This document shows, in pieces, positions 17,590-25,762 of a DNA stretch of 64,000 nucleotides. The position numbers and the translations under genes are program-made. Below the pieces are notes generated by a model. The model was not told the DNA's origin. It saw nothing but the letters and a program-made list of their open reading frames with translations, and did not search any database. The number at the start of each line of letters is the position of its first letter. Position 1 is the stretch's first letter. The DNA comes from an uncultured Chlorobiaceae bacterium. GTDB taxonomy: Bacteria; Bacteroidota; Chlorobiia; Chlorobiales; Chlorobiaceae. The stretch spans positions 48,748-112,747 of the forward strand of contig CAIRXW010000042.1 of NCBI GenBank assembly GCA_903882665.1. The letters run 5' to 3'.

Positions 17590-19455
17590 ATGAGCAACTA
17601 TGTATGGGGTTCGAGTCTGTCGCATCATGATTATTTGCAGGCAAAGAGTTTTGTCAGCGATGTGCAATCGGCCACGCGAAACGCCGCCAAAAAGGTTTCG
17701 ATGGATATCTCACGCCAGACCCGTGATATCATCGCCTCAAATGAGTCATTGCAGCGTGAGCACCTGGAGTTACTCAACGCTTCGACCGACCGGACCGTCG
17801 GCGCACTCAATGACGGGTTTGAAAGGATCTCCTACAGCATGGATGCAGGTTTCGACCGCCTGTCCGATGGCATTTCCGAGCTGAACGCCACCTTTCACTG
17901 GGGTTTCGGTGCAGTTCTGGCCTCTCTTGGTCACATGAATGACACCTTGTCAGAGTTGGTCAAAATAGCCAAAACGCCGGTACAGACCGTCGCCTTTGAA
18001 CACTTCGAAATTGCTCGTGACGCTTTCCGCAAAAGGCTCTACCGCGAAAGCTTGGAAGAACTCGACAAAGCGATTTTTGGTGATCACACCTCTGCCGGAT
18101 ACAAGCTCGAATGGCGGTTTCATCAAATGAAGGGCACCCTTCAACTGGGCTTCGCTGATTGCGACATGTCGCTCTATGACCTTGCAAAAGCAGAAGAGTC
18201 GTTCCTGACCGCCGCCCGCTATGGCGAAACTGATTATCCTCATGAGGCAGGCCGTGCTTTTCTCTCCGCAGGCTGGGCAGCATATTGCCAGGGCAAGATG
18301 AAGCAAGCCCTTGCCCATACGGAGCAGGCAATGGCTCTGCATCCAGAAATAGGAGAGGTCTTCTTCCAGGCATCCAAAGTACAGATGGCACTTGGTGACG
18401 TTGCAAGTGCGCTCCCCATGCTTGCAAAAGCGATCGATATTGACCGCTTTTATGCGCTCAAAGCTGCCGGAGATGGCGATTTTCAGCAGCATGACGCTCA
18501 GTTAAGGAGTTTTCTTGATGCACTGCGCAAAGAAAAATACCGGCAGTGTGTGCCAAAAGTAAAAGCGGCTCTTGATAGGATCAAGGGATTTGAACTTGCA
18601 CCTGGAACCGAGAACCGGTTGCAGGCTTTTTTGGATGAAGGTGCCAACTGGCCGCTCATGGATATGCTGGAAGTAGTACAGAATCTCGATAGCTTCAAAC
18701 AGCTTGCGATTATGGTGAGAGTCAAGGGCGCTGGTAATCCCGTCAATACCAGGGAAACCTACACAGAGCAAGAGACCTATTACGAAGATGTGGTGATAAC
18801 ACCAGGCGGTTTCTTTAAAAAGGCCGTGACCGAGAAACAAAAGAAAACGCGTATGGTTACAAAAACCAGAACGGTCACAACAAGTTCGTCTGGCAAGGAG
18901 GTCACCTTTGAGTTTTGCCCGATTCCTGAAAAAGACTACTATCTGTGCAAGTACCCGGTTACCCAGCAGCAGTGGGAGGCGGTGATGGGAGATAATCCAA
19001 GCCATTTCAAGGGTGGCAGTATGCCGGTCGAAACCGTATCCTGGGATAATGCCCAGATCTTCATACAAAAACTCAATCAACTCTCCGGCAAAAAAAACTA
19101 CCGCTTGCCAACCGAAGAAGAGTGGGAATACGCCTGCCGGGCAGGAACCACTTCTGAATACTACTTTGGTGATGATGAGAGCCAATTAGGAGAGTATGCC
19201 TGGTATAATGGTAATTCTGGACAAACGACCCATCCTGTAGGGCAGAAAAAGCCCAATGAATGGGGGCTATACGATATGGCTGGTAACGTCTGGGAATGGA
19301 CGGATAGTTGGTATGACAGTAGTTGTTCGCACCGTGTTGCTCGTGGCGGCGGCTGGTGCAACTACGCTGAGAGCTTTCGGTCGGCTCTTCGCGACGACTA
19401 CACCCCCGACCGCCGGTACTCCATTCTTGGCTTCCGCCTGGTTTTCGTCCCGTAG
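17590..19455 (+). CDS. Coiled-coil/TPR protein with C-terminal SUMF1 (FGE-fold) domain; possible DGR variable protein
   Basis: A 621-residue protein. The N-terminus (about 1-125) is helical and resembles a coiled coil with a short hydrophobic patch. TPR-like repeats span about 135-300. A Thr/Lys-rich linker (about 395-435) leads to a SUMF1 domain (about 440-621: KYPVTQQQWEAVMG, YRLPTEEEWEYACRAG, WGLYDMAGNVWEW, RGGGWCNY, GFRLVF). The paired catalytic cysteines of true formylglycine-generating enzymes are not both present, so a ligand-binding C-type-lectin-like role is more likely. The last 35 codons look like a diversity-generating-retroelement variable region. A strong ribosome site GGAAAGGAG precedes the ATG. 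No retroelement reverse transcriptase is in the window. Confidence 0.85.
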   Translation: MSNYVWGSSLSHHDYLQAKSFVSDVQSATRNAAKKVSMDISRQTRDIIASNESLQREHLELLNASTDRTVGALNDGFERISYSMDAGFDRLSDGISELNATFHWGFGAVLASLGHMNDTLSELVKIAKTPVQTVAFEHFEIARDAFRKRLYRESLEELDKAIFGDHTSAGYKLEWRFHQMKGTLQLGFADCDMSLYDLAKAEESFLTAARYGETDYPHEAGRAFLSAGWAAYCQGKMKQALAHTEQAMALHPEIGEVFFQASKVQMALGDVASALPMLAKAIDIDRFYALKAAGDGDFQQHDAQLRSFLDALRKEKYRQCVPKVKAALDRIKGFELAPGTENRLQAFLDEGANWPLMDMLEVVQNLDSFKQLAIMVRVKGAGNPVNTRETYTEQETYYEDVVITPGGFFKKAVTEKQKKTRMVTKTRTVTTSSSGKEVTFEFCPIPEKDYYLCKYPVTQQQWEAVMGDNPSHFKGGSMPVETVSWDNAQIFIQKLNQLSGKKNYRLPTEEEWEYACRAGTTSEYYFGDDESQLGEYAWYNGNSGQTTHPVGQKKPNEWGLYDMAGNVWEWTDSWYDSSCSHRVARGGGWCNYAESFRSALRDDYTPDRRYSILGFRLVFVP

Positions 19456-19937
19456 TCAGTTGGCTGCTCATGCCGGCTTTGCTTTTTGAGCGAGAGGGCA
19501 GTTACAAAAATTGTGGTGAACGGCAGAGAGGGACGAACTGTCGTGCGCCAAAATGTTTTGGGTACAACCGACTACAGAAATGTCCACCGAAGGTGGGCCG
19601 CCGCTTATTTGAAAAGTGCCGATCTTTTGCAGGGTTATCAAACAGGCTTATCGCTTTGCGATGATGCAGATAAAACTTTTTACCGTACCCGTCGGTGACA
19701 ACTGGAGCGCTCAACAAGAGATGAACACCTTTCTTCAGGGCAAAAAGAGCCGCCACCCATGCCCGGCCTTGGCAGGACGAGCCTGAGAGCCGCTTCGAAA
19801 ATGAGGGGCATTTTTTTTATAAAAAACTTCTGCTCTTCATAACTTGTCAAGAGGCAGTCCTGCTATATTGCCAATGCGGTCGTCTGCTTGCTCAAGGGAG
19901 TGTTGTACAATTGTAAAGATAATTTAAGGATAAAGTC
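19456..19937 (+). other. Degenerate stretch with a 40-codon truncated ORF (19664-19786)
   Basis: No intact gene is seen. Overlapping short frames (19470-19664, 19486-19698) have no recognisable domain. A frame from ATG 19664 encodes MQIKLFTVPVGDNWSAQQEM, then NTFL and a tail ending at the TGA at 19784. Its first 25 residues resemble the N-terminus of the HRDC-type accessory proteins often found beside diversity-generating retroelements (from memory, low certainty), then the similarity stops. This suggests a 3'-truncated accessory gene following the SUMF1 gene. A run of eight T at 19811-19818 lacks a clear stem. Confidence 0.45.
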
Positions 19938-21107
19938 ATGTTGATACAGTCCATCAGGCTAAAACAATTTTTAAGTTTTGGTGCGTCAACAGAGGAAATA
20001 TCTTTAGGCCCTTTGAATGTAATCATAGGCCCGAATGGCTCCGGAAAATCGAATCTTCTGGAATCTATTGAGCTGTTGAAGAATGCGCCTGACCAGTTAT
20101 TAAAACCGATCAGAGAAGGTGGAGGGGTCAGAGACTGGCTATGGAAAGGAGGAAGAGAGACGCCTGTTGCATCAATAGATGTTGTGCTCGCTTATCCCAA
20201 GGGTGCACAAAATCTCCGATATTTACTCTCATTTACTGAGGTCGGTCAGCGCGTTGAGATTGTTGATGAGAAAATTGAAAATGAAAAACCTCAAACCAAT
20301 AATCACTCTTGCGCGTACTTTTATTATCATTTTAATGGCGGTCGTCCAGCGTTGAATGTGAAGGGTGAAAAAAGATCATTACAGCAAGAGGATGTTGATC
20401 TTGAAAAATCCATCCTTTCTCAGCGACGTGATCCTGATCAATATCCAGAAATAACCTATATAGGGCAGACTTTTAGCAAAATTCGCCTCTACCGTGAATG
20501 GAGTTTTGGTCGCTATACGGCACCTCGTCTACCTCAGAAAGCTGATTTACCGAATAATTTTCTTGAATCTGATTCAAGTAATCTTGGCCTGGTACTCAAT
20601 CGTTTAAAACGTGAGCCATTGGTCAAGAAGCGCCTCCTCAAGGCATTACAGTCTCTTTACGAAGGAATTGACGATTATGATGTTCAAATAGAAGGAGGGA
20701 CAGTTCAGGTTTTTTTTCATGAGGGTCGTTTTACGGTACCAGCAACCCGGCTCTCGGATGGAACGTTACGTTATCTCTCTCTTCTTGCAATTCTGTGTCA
20801 TCCCGAACCACCTCCTTTGGTATGCATTGAAGAACCGGAATTAGGCCTTCATCCCGATATTCTTCCAACTTTGGCTGAGTTACTGAAAGAGGCCTCAGAG
20901 CGGACTCAGCTTATTGTTACCACTCATTCTGATGTTCTTGTTGACGCAATGTCTGACCAGCCTGAATCAATTCTTGTTTGCGAAAAAGGTGATGACAATA
21001 GCTCACAGATCCGACGCTTGAATGCTGAGGCTCTTAAACCGTGGCTTAAAAAATACAGTTTGGGTGAACTCTGGACTCGCGGTGAAATCGGAGGTACACG
21101 ATGGTAG
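19938..21107 (+). CDS. AAA ATPase (AAA_21/OLD-like, RecF/SMC-type)
   Basis: A 389-residue ATPase of the AAA_21/AAA_15 class related to OLD-type and RecF ATPases. The Walker A is GPNGSGKSN (about 35-43), the ABC-like signature LSDGTLRYLSLLAIL lies at about 274-288, the Walker B is VCIEEPELGLHPD (about 296-308), and a switch histidine lies in VTTHSDVLVD. There is no TOPRIM domain of its own. Its stop overlaps the start of the DUF4276 gene by 7 nt, the usual pairing of such ATPases with a TOPRIM-like effector in anti-phage modules such as PARIS-like systems. The ribosome site is TTAAGGATAAAGTC before the ATG. Base use is more AT-rich than the neighbours. Confidence 0.87.
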   Translation: MLIQSIRLKQFLSFGASTEEISLGPLNVIIGPNGSGKSNLLESIELLKNAPDQLLKPIREGGGVRDWLWKGGRETPVASIDVVLAYPKGAQNLRYLLSFTEVGQRVEIVDEKIENEKPQTNNHSCAYFYYHFNGGRPALNVKGEKRSLQQEDVDLEKSILSQRRDPDQYPEITYIGQTFSKIRLYREWSFGRYTAPRLPQKADLPNNFLESDSSNLGLVLNRLKREPLVKKRLLKALQSLYEGIDDYDVQIEGGTVQVFFHEGRFTVPATRLSDGTLRYLSLLAILCHPEPPPLVCIEEPELGLHPDILPTLAELLKEASERTQLIVTTHSDVLVDAMSDQPESILVCEKGDDNSSQIRRLNAEALKPWLKKYSLGELWTRGEIGGTRW

Positions 21108-21740
21108 CTGTAAAATTAGTATGTAGAGGGTGGCGGCGATACCAGCCAATTGAAAACAGCTTGTCGTAGAGGATTTTCTGCATTTCTTAAAAAGGCTGGA
21201 CTTGCCGATACAATGCCGAGGATCGTTGCTTGCGGGAGTTGTCAGGATGCCTATCAATCGTTCTGTATTGCTCTTGAAAATGGTAACAGCGCCATGCTGT
21301 TGGTAGATAGCGAAGCTCCGGTCAATGCTGAATGTATGGAGGGAGAGCCTGAAAGCTGGAAACCTTGGCAACATCTTCAGAGCCGTGCGGGAGATTGCTG
21401 GGAAAAACCGGCAAAGGCCAGTGAACAAGAGTGCCACTTGATGGTACAGTGCATGGAAACGTGGTTTTTAACTGATCGAGCATCGTTGCAGGATTTCTTT
21501 GGTCAGGGGTTTCATCTCAAATCGTTACCGGCAGAAGGCTGCCTGATTGAATCGATTGCAAAAGAGAGCGTGTATAAGTCTCTTAAAAAAGCAACTAAAA
21601 GCAGCAAGTCCAAAGGAGAGTATGATAAAGGCGACCACTTGTTCAAAATTTTGGAGATGATTGATCCCGTTAAAATCATGAAAGCCTCTCCGTTGGCACA
21701 ACGATTTATTGATGAAGCAAAAAAGAAAATGAAGAGTTGA
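21101..21740 (+). pseudogene. DUF4276 (TOPRIM-like) protein, frameshifted near the start
   Basis: The natural start is the ATG at 21101, overlapping the ATPase stop and encoding MVAVKL. One extra base, most simply the G at 21119, shifts the frame. Without it the reading continues as YVEGGGDTSQLKTACRRGF into the long frame that ends at 21740. The intact part carries MLLVDSEAPV, the acidic motif expected of TOPRIM-like DUF4276 proteins, and CMETWFLTD. Any internal start (for example TTG 21150) would omit the VEGGGD motif with the first acidic residue. I therefore call it inactivated, unless the base is a sequencing error or a programmed frameshift. Confidence 0.7.
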
Positions 21741-21819
21741 TGGTAATACAGATTAACAAAGGAAGGCAAAAATATAGTGGAGTCCCAAAAGTGAAGCAGC
21801 AAAGCTGCTGGTCAATTTG

Positions 21820-23403
21820 TTACTCTTCCCGCTCAAAAATCTCCCCGATTGCCTGCGGGATAGCGTCAACAACCATGCCGGAGGAGACCAGGCTGGCGAC
21901 GTCGCTTGCGAGGTCTCCGGCTCTGCCGTGAAACCATGCTGCGGCTGCGGCGGCGTTGACGGGGGAGGCCCCTTTTGCGGCTAATGCGACAATCATGCCG
22001 GAGAGTACATCGCCTGAACCGGCGGAGGCAAGTGCCTCGGTGCCGCTGGTGTTGAGGAGAGCTGGCCCCCCTGCAATTCCCGCAATAACGGTGGGAGCTC
22101 CTTTCAGAAGAACCGTCACCTGGTGGAGATCGGCAAAGCTTCGGGCGCACCCGATCGGGTCGGCGGCGATCTCCTCAATTTTTCGCGCAGTGAGTCGGCT
22201 GAACTCTCCGTAATGCGGTGTGAGCAGAACATCTCTGCATTGGCTAAGCGCATTGGTCGTTCCGATAACTGAAAGGGCGTAAAGTGCATCGGCGTCGAAG
22301 ATCAATTTTTTTGAGGTGACAATGGAATTTGCCAGCAGCTCCCTGACCAGTGCAATGGCCGCTTCGTCGCGTCCGAGGCCGCACCCTATTAAAATGGCAT
22401 CGGCCCAGCGAGCCTTTTCAGCAATGGCGGCAAGATCCCTCCCGATAACAACTGCTTCGGGCACCGCAATGTGGATGACGGCGGAAAGCGAAATCGGCAA
22501 AGAGATGCAAACATATCCAGCGCCGCTTTTCAGGGCGGCTTTGGCGGAGAGAATGGCTGCGCCAACCATTGAGCTTTCGCTGGTTTGCGAGCCGGCAATG
22601 ATCAGTACTTTGCCGTTGGTATGTTTTGCGCTTGAGGGCTCTCTGAGGAGAAACTGTTCAGCCGCAAACTCCTGGTCGATCAGCAAACAGGAAGAGGGTT
22701 CAGCGAGAAAGCGGGGGATGGAGATTTCTGCAACGTGCAGCTCTCCGCAGCATTCCGGCCCTTCATTCAAATAGAAGCCTCTTTTCAGGTAAGCCATGGT
22801 GATGGTCATATCTGCGAGGATGGACGGCGTGGCCGAGTGGCCGGTGGTGGCATCAAGTCCTGATGGCAGGTCAATGGCTATGAGAGGCGCACCCGTTCGG
22901 TCGCGGAGGGTGTTGAGCAGCTCAATGCCTTCCGCAAGGGGTGAAGCAAGCGCCATTCCCGATTCGCTGAGGCGGAGGCCGGTACCGGTAATGGCGTCGA
23001 TGAGGGCGTCGTAGCGGGTTTCGGCCACAAAAGGGAGTGCTTCGTCATGGCTGGCAAAGATGCGCAGCTCTGAGCCGTGCTCTCCGTAGGCTTCAAGAAT
23101 GGCGAGCCCCTCCTGGCTAACTCCTTGCAGCAGTGATTCGGGGTAGAGCAGAACGAGATCGACCGAGGCTTCAAGGTTAAGGAGGTGGCGGGCGAGTACG
23201 AAGCCGTCACCGCCATTGTTTCCCTTGCCGCAGAGCAGAAGAAAAGAGCTGCCAGCAAGCGACTCCTTCTGCAGGCTCTCCTTGATAATGCGGAGGCATT
23301 CACGACCGGCAAGCTCCATAAGGCGGGTTTCGCCGATATGAAGCTCTTCAATTGCCGCCTTGTCGGCCCTTTGCATCTCTTGCGCGGTTACAACAGGCAG
23401 CAT
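21820..23403 (-). CDS. nnr: Bifunctional NAD(P)HX epimerase / ADP-dependent NAD(P)HX dehydratase
   Basis: A 527-residue metabolite-repair enzyme. The N-terminal YjeF_N domain (about 1-215; LLCGKGNNGGDGFVLARHL, then IDLPSGLDATTGH) epimerises hydrated NAD(P)H. The C-terminal ribokinase-like domain (about 225-520; ILIGCGLGRDE, FDADALYAL, LLTPHYGEFSRL, SGSGDVLSGMI context) dehydrates it with ADP. The ATG at 23403 has AAAAAGGAACC upstream; a TTG at 23427 would add 8 residues and is less likely. It is the last gene of a secA-purL-nnr minus-strand group. Its last 28 codons are duplicated at 17396-17480, at the other side of the island. Confidence 0.93.
   Translation of the reverse strand: MLPVVTAQEMQRADKAAIEELHIGETRLMELAGRECLRIIKESLQKESLAGSSFLLLCGKGNNGGDGFVLARHLLNLEASVDLVLLYPESLLQGVSQEGLAILEAYGEHGSELRIFASHDEALPFVAETRYDALIDAITGTGLRLSESGMALASPLAEGIELLNTLRDRTGAPLIAIDLPSGLDATTGHSATPSILADMTITMAYLKRGFYLNEGPECCGELHVAEISIPRFLAEPSSCLLIDQEFAAEQFLLREPSSAKHTNGKVLIIAGSQTSESSMVGAAILSAKAALKSGAGYVCISLPISLSAVIHIAVPEAVVIGRDLAAIAEKARWADAILIGCGLGRDEAAIALVRELLANSIVTSKKLIFDADALYALSVIGTTNALSQCRDVLLTPHYGEFSRLTARKIEEIAADPIGCARSFADLHQVTVLLKGAPTVIAGIAGGPALLNTSGTEALASAGSGDVLSGMIVALAAKGASPVNAAAAAAWFHGRAGDLASDVASLVSSGMVVDAIPQAIGEIFEREE
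21832..21916 (-). repeat. Direct repeat (right copy) within the 3' end of nnr
   Basis: Partner of the copy at 17396-17480. Here it is the intact end of the nnr reading frame (ASLVSSGMVVDAIPQAIGEI). Together the two copies bracket about 4.4 kb that hold the SUMF1 gene and the ATPase/DUF4276 pair. This arrangement is as expected if an element integrated at, and restored, the gene end, or arose by a duplication-insertion. Confidence 0.85.
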
Positions 23404-23436
23404 GACAGGGTTCCTTTTTTCCCTCAACGGGAGGGG

Positions 23437-25719
23437 CTAGAGTTCGTCAAGATGGAGTGAGTGCTCAAGAGCGTGATAGTATGCTCCCGAGAGCTCCTCA
23501 AGGGTGAAATGAAGCAGTTCCTCTCCGTTCATGGCGATGATAGCGTCATTTTCAACCACTTGTCCGATGACGCGAATGGGTACATGGCGCTCCATAGCCT
23601 CTGCTATCACCTCTTTTGCCTTTTCGGGGGAGATGCTCACAATGACCCGTCCCTGCGCTTCCGAAAAGAGCTGCTGCTGGATGGAGCAGGGTGTGCTGTT
23701 TGCATTTTCCAAATCAACAGTGAATCCGAGAGGGGCTTCAGCGTTCATGATGGACTTTTCGGCAAGTGCCACAAAGAGTCCGCCGTCGGAAATATCGTGG
23801 GCGGAGTGTACCAGCTTTTTGGATGCAAGCGCCACAAGCAGATCCTGAAGGTTTTTTTCATGTACCAGATCGATTGCTGGAGCATCCTGGCCGGGGGTAC
23901 CGTACTGCATGACGAGGTACTCTGAAGCGTCAAGCGTAAGTTCCGGATAGCCCAGAAGAAGGATGGCGTCACCGGCAGTGGTGAAGGTTGAGCACACAAG
24001 GTTGTCGATATCGTCAAGCAGGCCGATCATGCCGATGGTCGGGGTGGGGTAGATGGCCGTGCGGAGTCCGCCAATAAAGGTTTCGTTATAGAAGCTGACG
24101 TTGCCACCGGTGACCGGAGTATTGAAGGCCCGGCACGCTTCGCCCATTCCCTGAACGGCGGTTTTGAACTGGAAGTAGACCTCTGGTTTGTAGGGGTTGC
24201 CAAAATTGAGGCAGTTGGTTATGGCCAGTGGCTGCGCTCCTGAACAGGCGATATTTCTTGCACATTCAGCAACGGCAATTTTGCCGCCAGCCAGAGGGTT
24301 CAGATAGACGTAACGGGCGTTGCAGTCGGTTTTCATGGCAAGCCCTTTGCGCGATCCCTTGATACGGATAACAGCCGCATCGGTATGGCCTACCGGCGTG
24401 ACGGTGTTGGTCTGCACCATGGAGTCATACTGGCGATAGACCCACTGCTTGCTTGCAATATTGGGGCGCGAGAGCAGCTCAAGGCTGATGGCATGAAAAT
24501 CAAGAGTAGTGTCGGCTTCAAGTTTGGCGATTGGGGTGTCCGGCTTTTTTTCGATGGCTTCGCGGATATAGACCGGCGCTCCTCCTCCAAGTACCAGCGT
24601 TTCGGCTGGAATTTCGGCCACAACGGCGCCATGCTGTGAAACCCTCAGCATGTTATCGCTCGTGACCCGTCCGATGGTGACGGCGAGCACATCCCATTTG
24701 CGGTAGACCTCCATGATATTCTCTTCAAATCCCTTTTCGGCCACAATCAGCATCCGCTCCTGCGATTCAGAGAGCATGATTTCGTAGGCACTCATTCCTG
24801 CTTCGCGAATCGGGACAAGGTCAAGGTCAATCTCTATGCCGCCTGATCCGGTTTTTTCGATCCCGCGAGCGCTCATTTCAGAGGTTGAACTGGTGATTCC
24901 GGCGGCGCCCATATCCTGCAGGCCGACAATGTAGCCCGTAGCAATAGCTTCGAGGGTTGCTTCGAGGAGAAGTTTTTCGGCAAAAGGGTCTCCAACCTGA
25001 ACGCTTGGCCGTTTGTCTTCGGATGCTTCGCTGAGATCTTCGGATGCAAAGGTAGCGCCGTGAATGCCGTCCCGTCCAGTCGAGGAGCCGACAATCAGCA
25101 CAGGGTTGCCATCACCGAGGGCGGTTGCGCTGACGGTTTTGTGGTGTTCAACGATGCCGACCGACATGGCATTGACCAGCGGGTTGCCGGTATAGCCCTC
25201 TTCAAAATAGATTTCGCCGCCAACGGTCGGTACTCCGAATGAGTTGCCGTAATCGCCGATGCCACGCACCACGCCGTCAACAAGGTAGCGGACATGGGGA
25301 TCTTTCGGTGAGCCGAAGCGGAGCGAGTTGAGTGATGCCACCGGGCGTGCACCCATGGTAAAAATGTCGCGATGAATTCCGCCAACGCCGGTCGCCGCAC
25401 CCTGGTAGGGTTCGACGGCCGAAGGGTGGTTGTGCGATTCGATTTTAAAGGCTACGGCAAGGTTGTTGCCGATATCGACCAGACCGGCGTTTTCTTCCCC
25501 TGCACTGGTCAGAAGGGCTCCGCCGTCTCGGGGCAGGGTTTTGAGCACTGCTATGGAATTTTTATAACTGCAGTGTTCTGACCACATGACGGAAAATATC
25601 CCGAGCTCGGTAAATGAGGGTGTTCTTCCGAGAATAGTACATATTTTGCCATACTCTTCACTATTCAGGCCATGTTCAGCGGCAAGGGCAAGGGTGACTT
25701 CAACTTCAGTATGTTTCAT
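23437..25719 (-). CDS. purL: Phosphoribosylformylglycinamidine synthase subunit PurL
   Basis: A 760-residue small-type PurL, the ATP-dependent synthetase subunit of FGAM synthase in purine synthesis, which needs PurQ and PurS encoded elsewhere. Visible features are [11 protein letters not shown] near residue 45, [37 protein letters not shown] and the C-terminal [16 protein letters not shown]. The start is ATG 25719 with GAAAGGATCT upstream. It begins 43 nt after the stop of secA and ends 33 nt before nnr, so the three are likely co-transcribed. Confidence 0.96.
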   Translation of the reverse strand: MKHTEVEVTLALAAEHGLNSEEYGKICTILGRTPSFTELGIFSVMWSEHCSYKNSIAVLKTLPRDGGALLTSAGEENAGLVDIGNNLAVAFKIESHNHPSAVEPYQGAATGVGGIHRDIFTMGARPVASLNSLRFGSPKDPHVRYLVDGVVRGIGDYGNSFGVPTVGGEIYFEEGYTGNPLVNAMSVGIVEHHKTVSATALGDGNPVLIVGSSTGRDGIHGATFASEDLSEASEDKRPSVQVGDPFAEKLLLEATLEAIATGYIVGLQDMGAAGITSSTSEMSARGIEKTGSGGIEIDLDLVPIREAGMSAYEIMLSESQERMLIVAEKGFEENIMEVYRKWDVLAVTIGRVTSDNMLRVSQHGAVVAEIPAETLVLGGGAPVYIREAIEKKPDTPIAKLEADTTLDFHAISLELLSRPNIASKQWVYRQYDSMVQTNTVTPVGHTDAAVIRIKGSRKGLAMKTDCNARYVYLNPLAGGKIAVAECARNIACSGAQPLAITNCLNFGNPYKPEVYFQFKTAVQGMGEACRAFNTPVTGGNVSFYNETFIGGLRTAIYPTPTIGMIGLLDDIDNLVCSTFTTAGDAILLLGYPELTLDASEYLVMQYGTPGQDAPAIDLVHEKNLQDLLVALASKKLVHSAHDISDGGLFVALAEKSIMNAEAPLGFTVDLENANSTPCSIQQQLFSEAQGRVIVSISPEKAKEVIAEAMERHVPIRVIGQVVENDAIIAMNGEELLHFTLEELSGAYYHALEHSLHLDEL

Positions 25720-25762
25720 AGATCCTTTCGGGGTGGTTCATTTCAGGGTGAATCATGATGGT

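Noticed and set aside
17590..19455. Sulfatase-activating formylglycine-generating enzyme
   Set aside because: The SUMF1 fold is present but the two catalytic cysteines are not both present and no sulfatase is near; a binding or variable protein is more likely.
21795..21810. AGCAGC-AAA-GCTGCT hairpin after nnr as terminator
   Set aside because: The stem is only 6 bp and there is no T-run on the minus strand; too weak to list.
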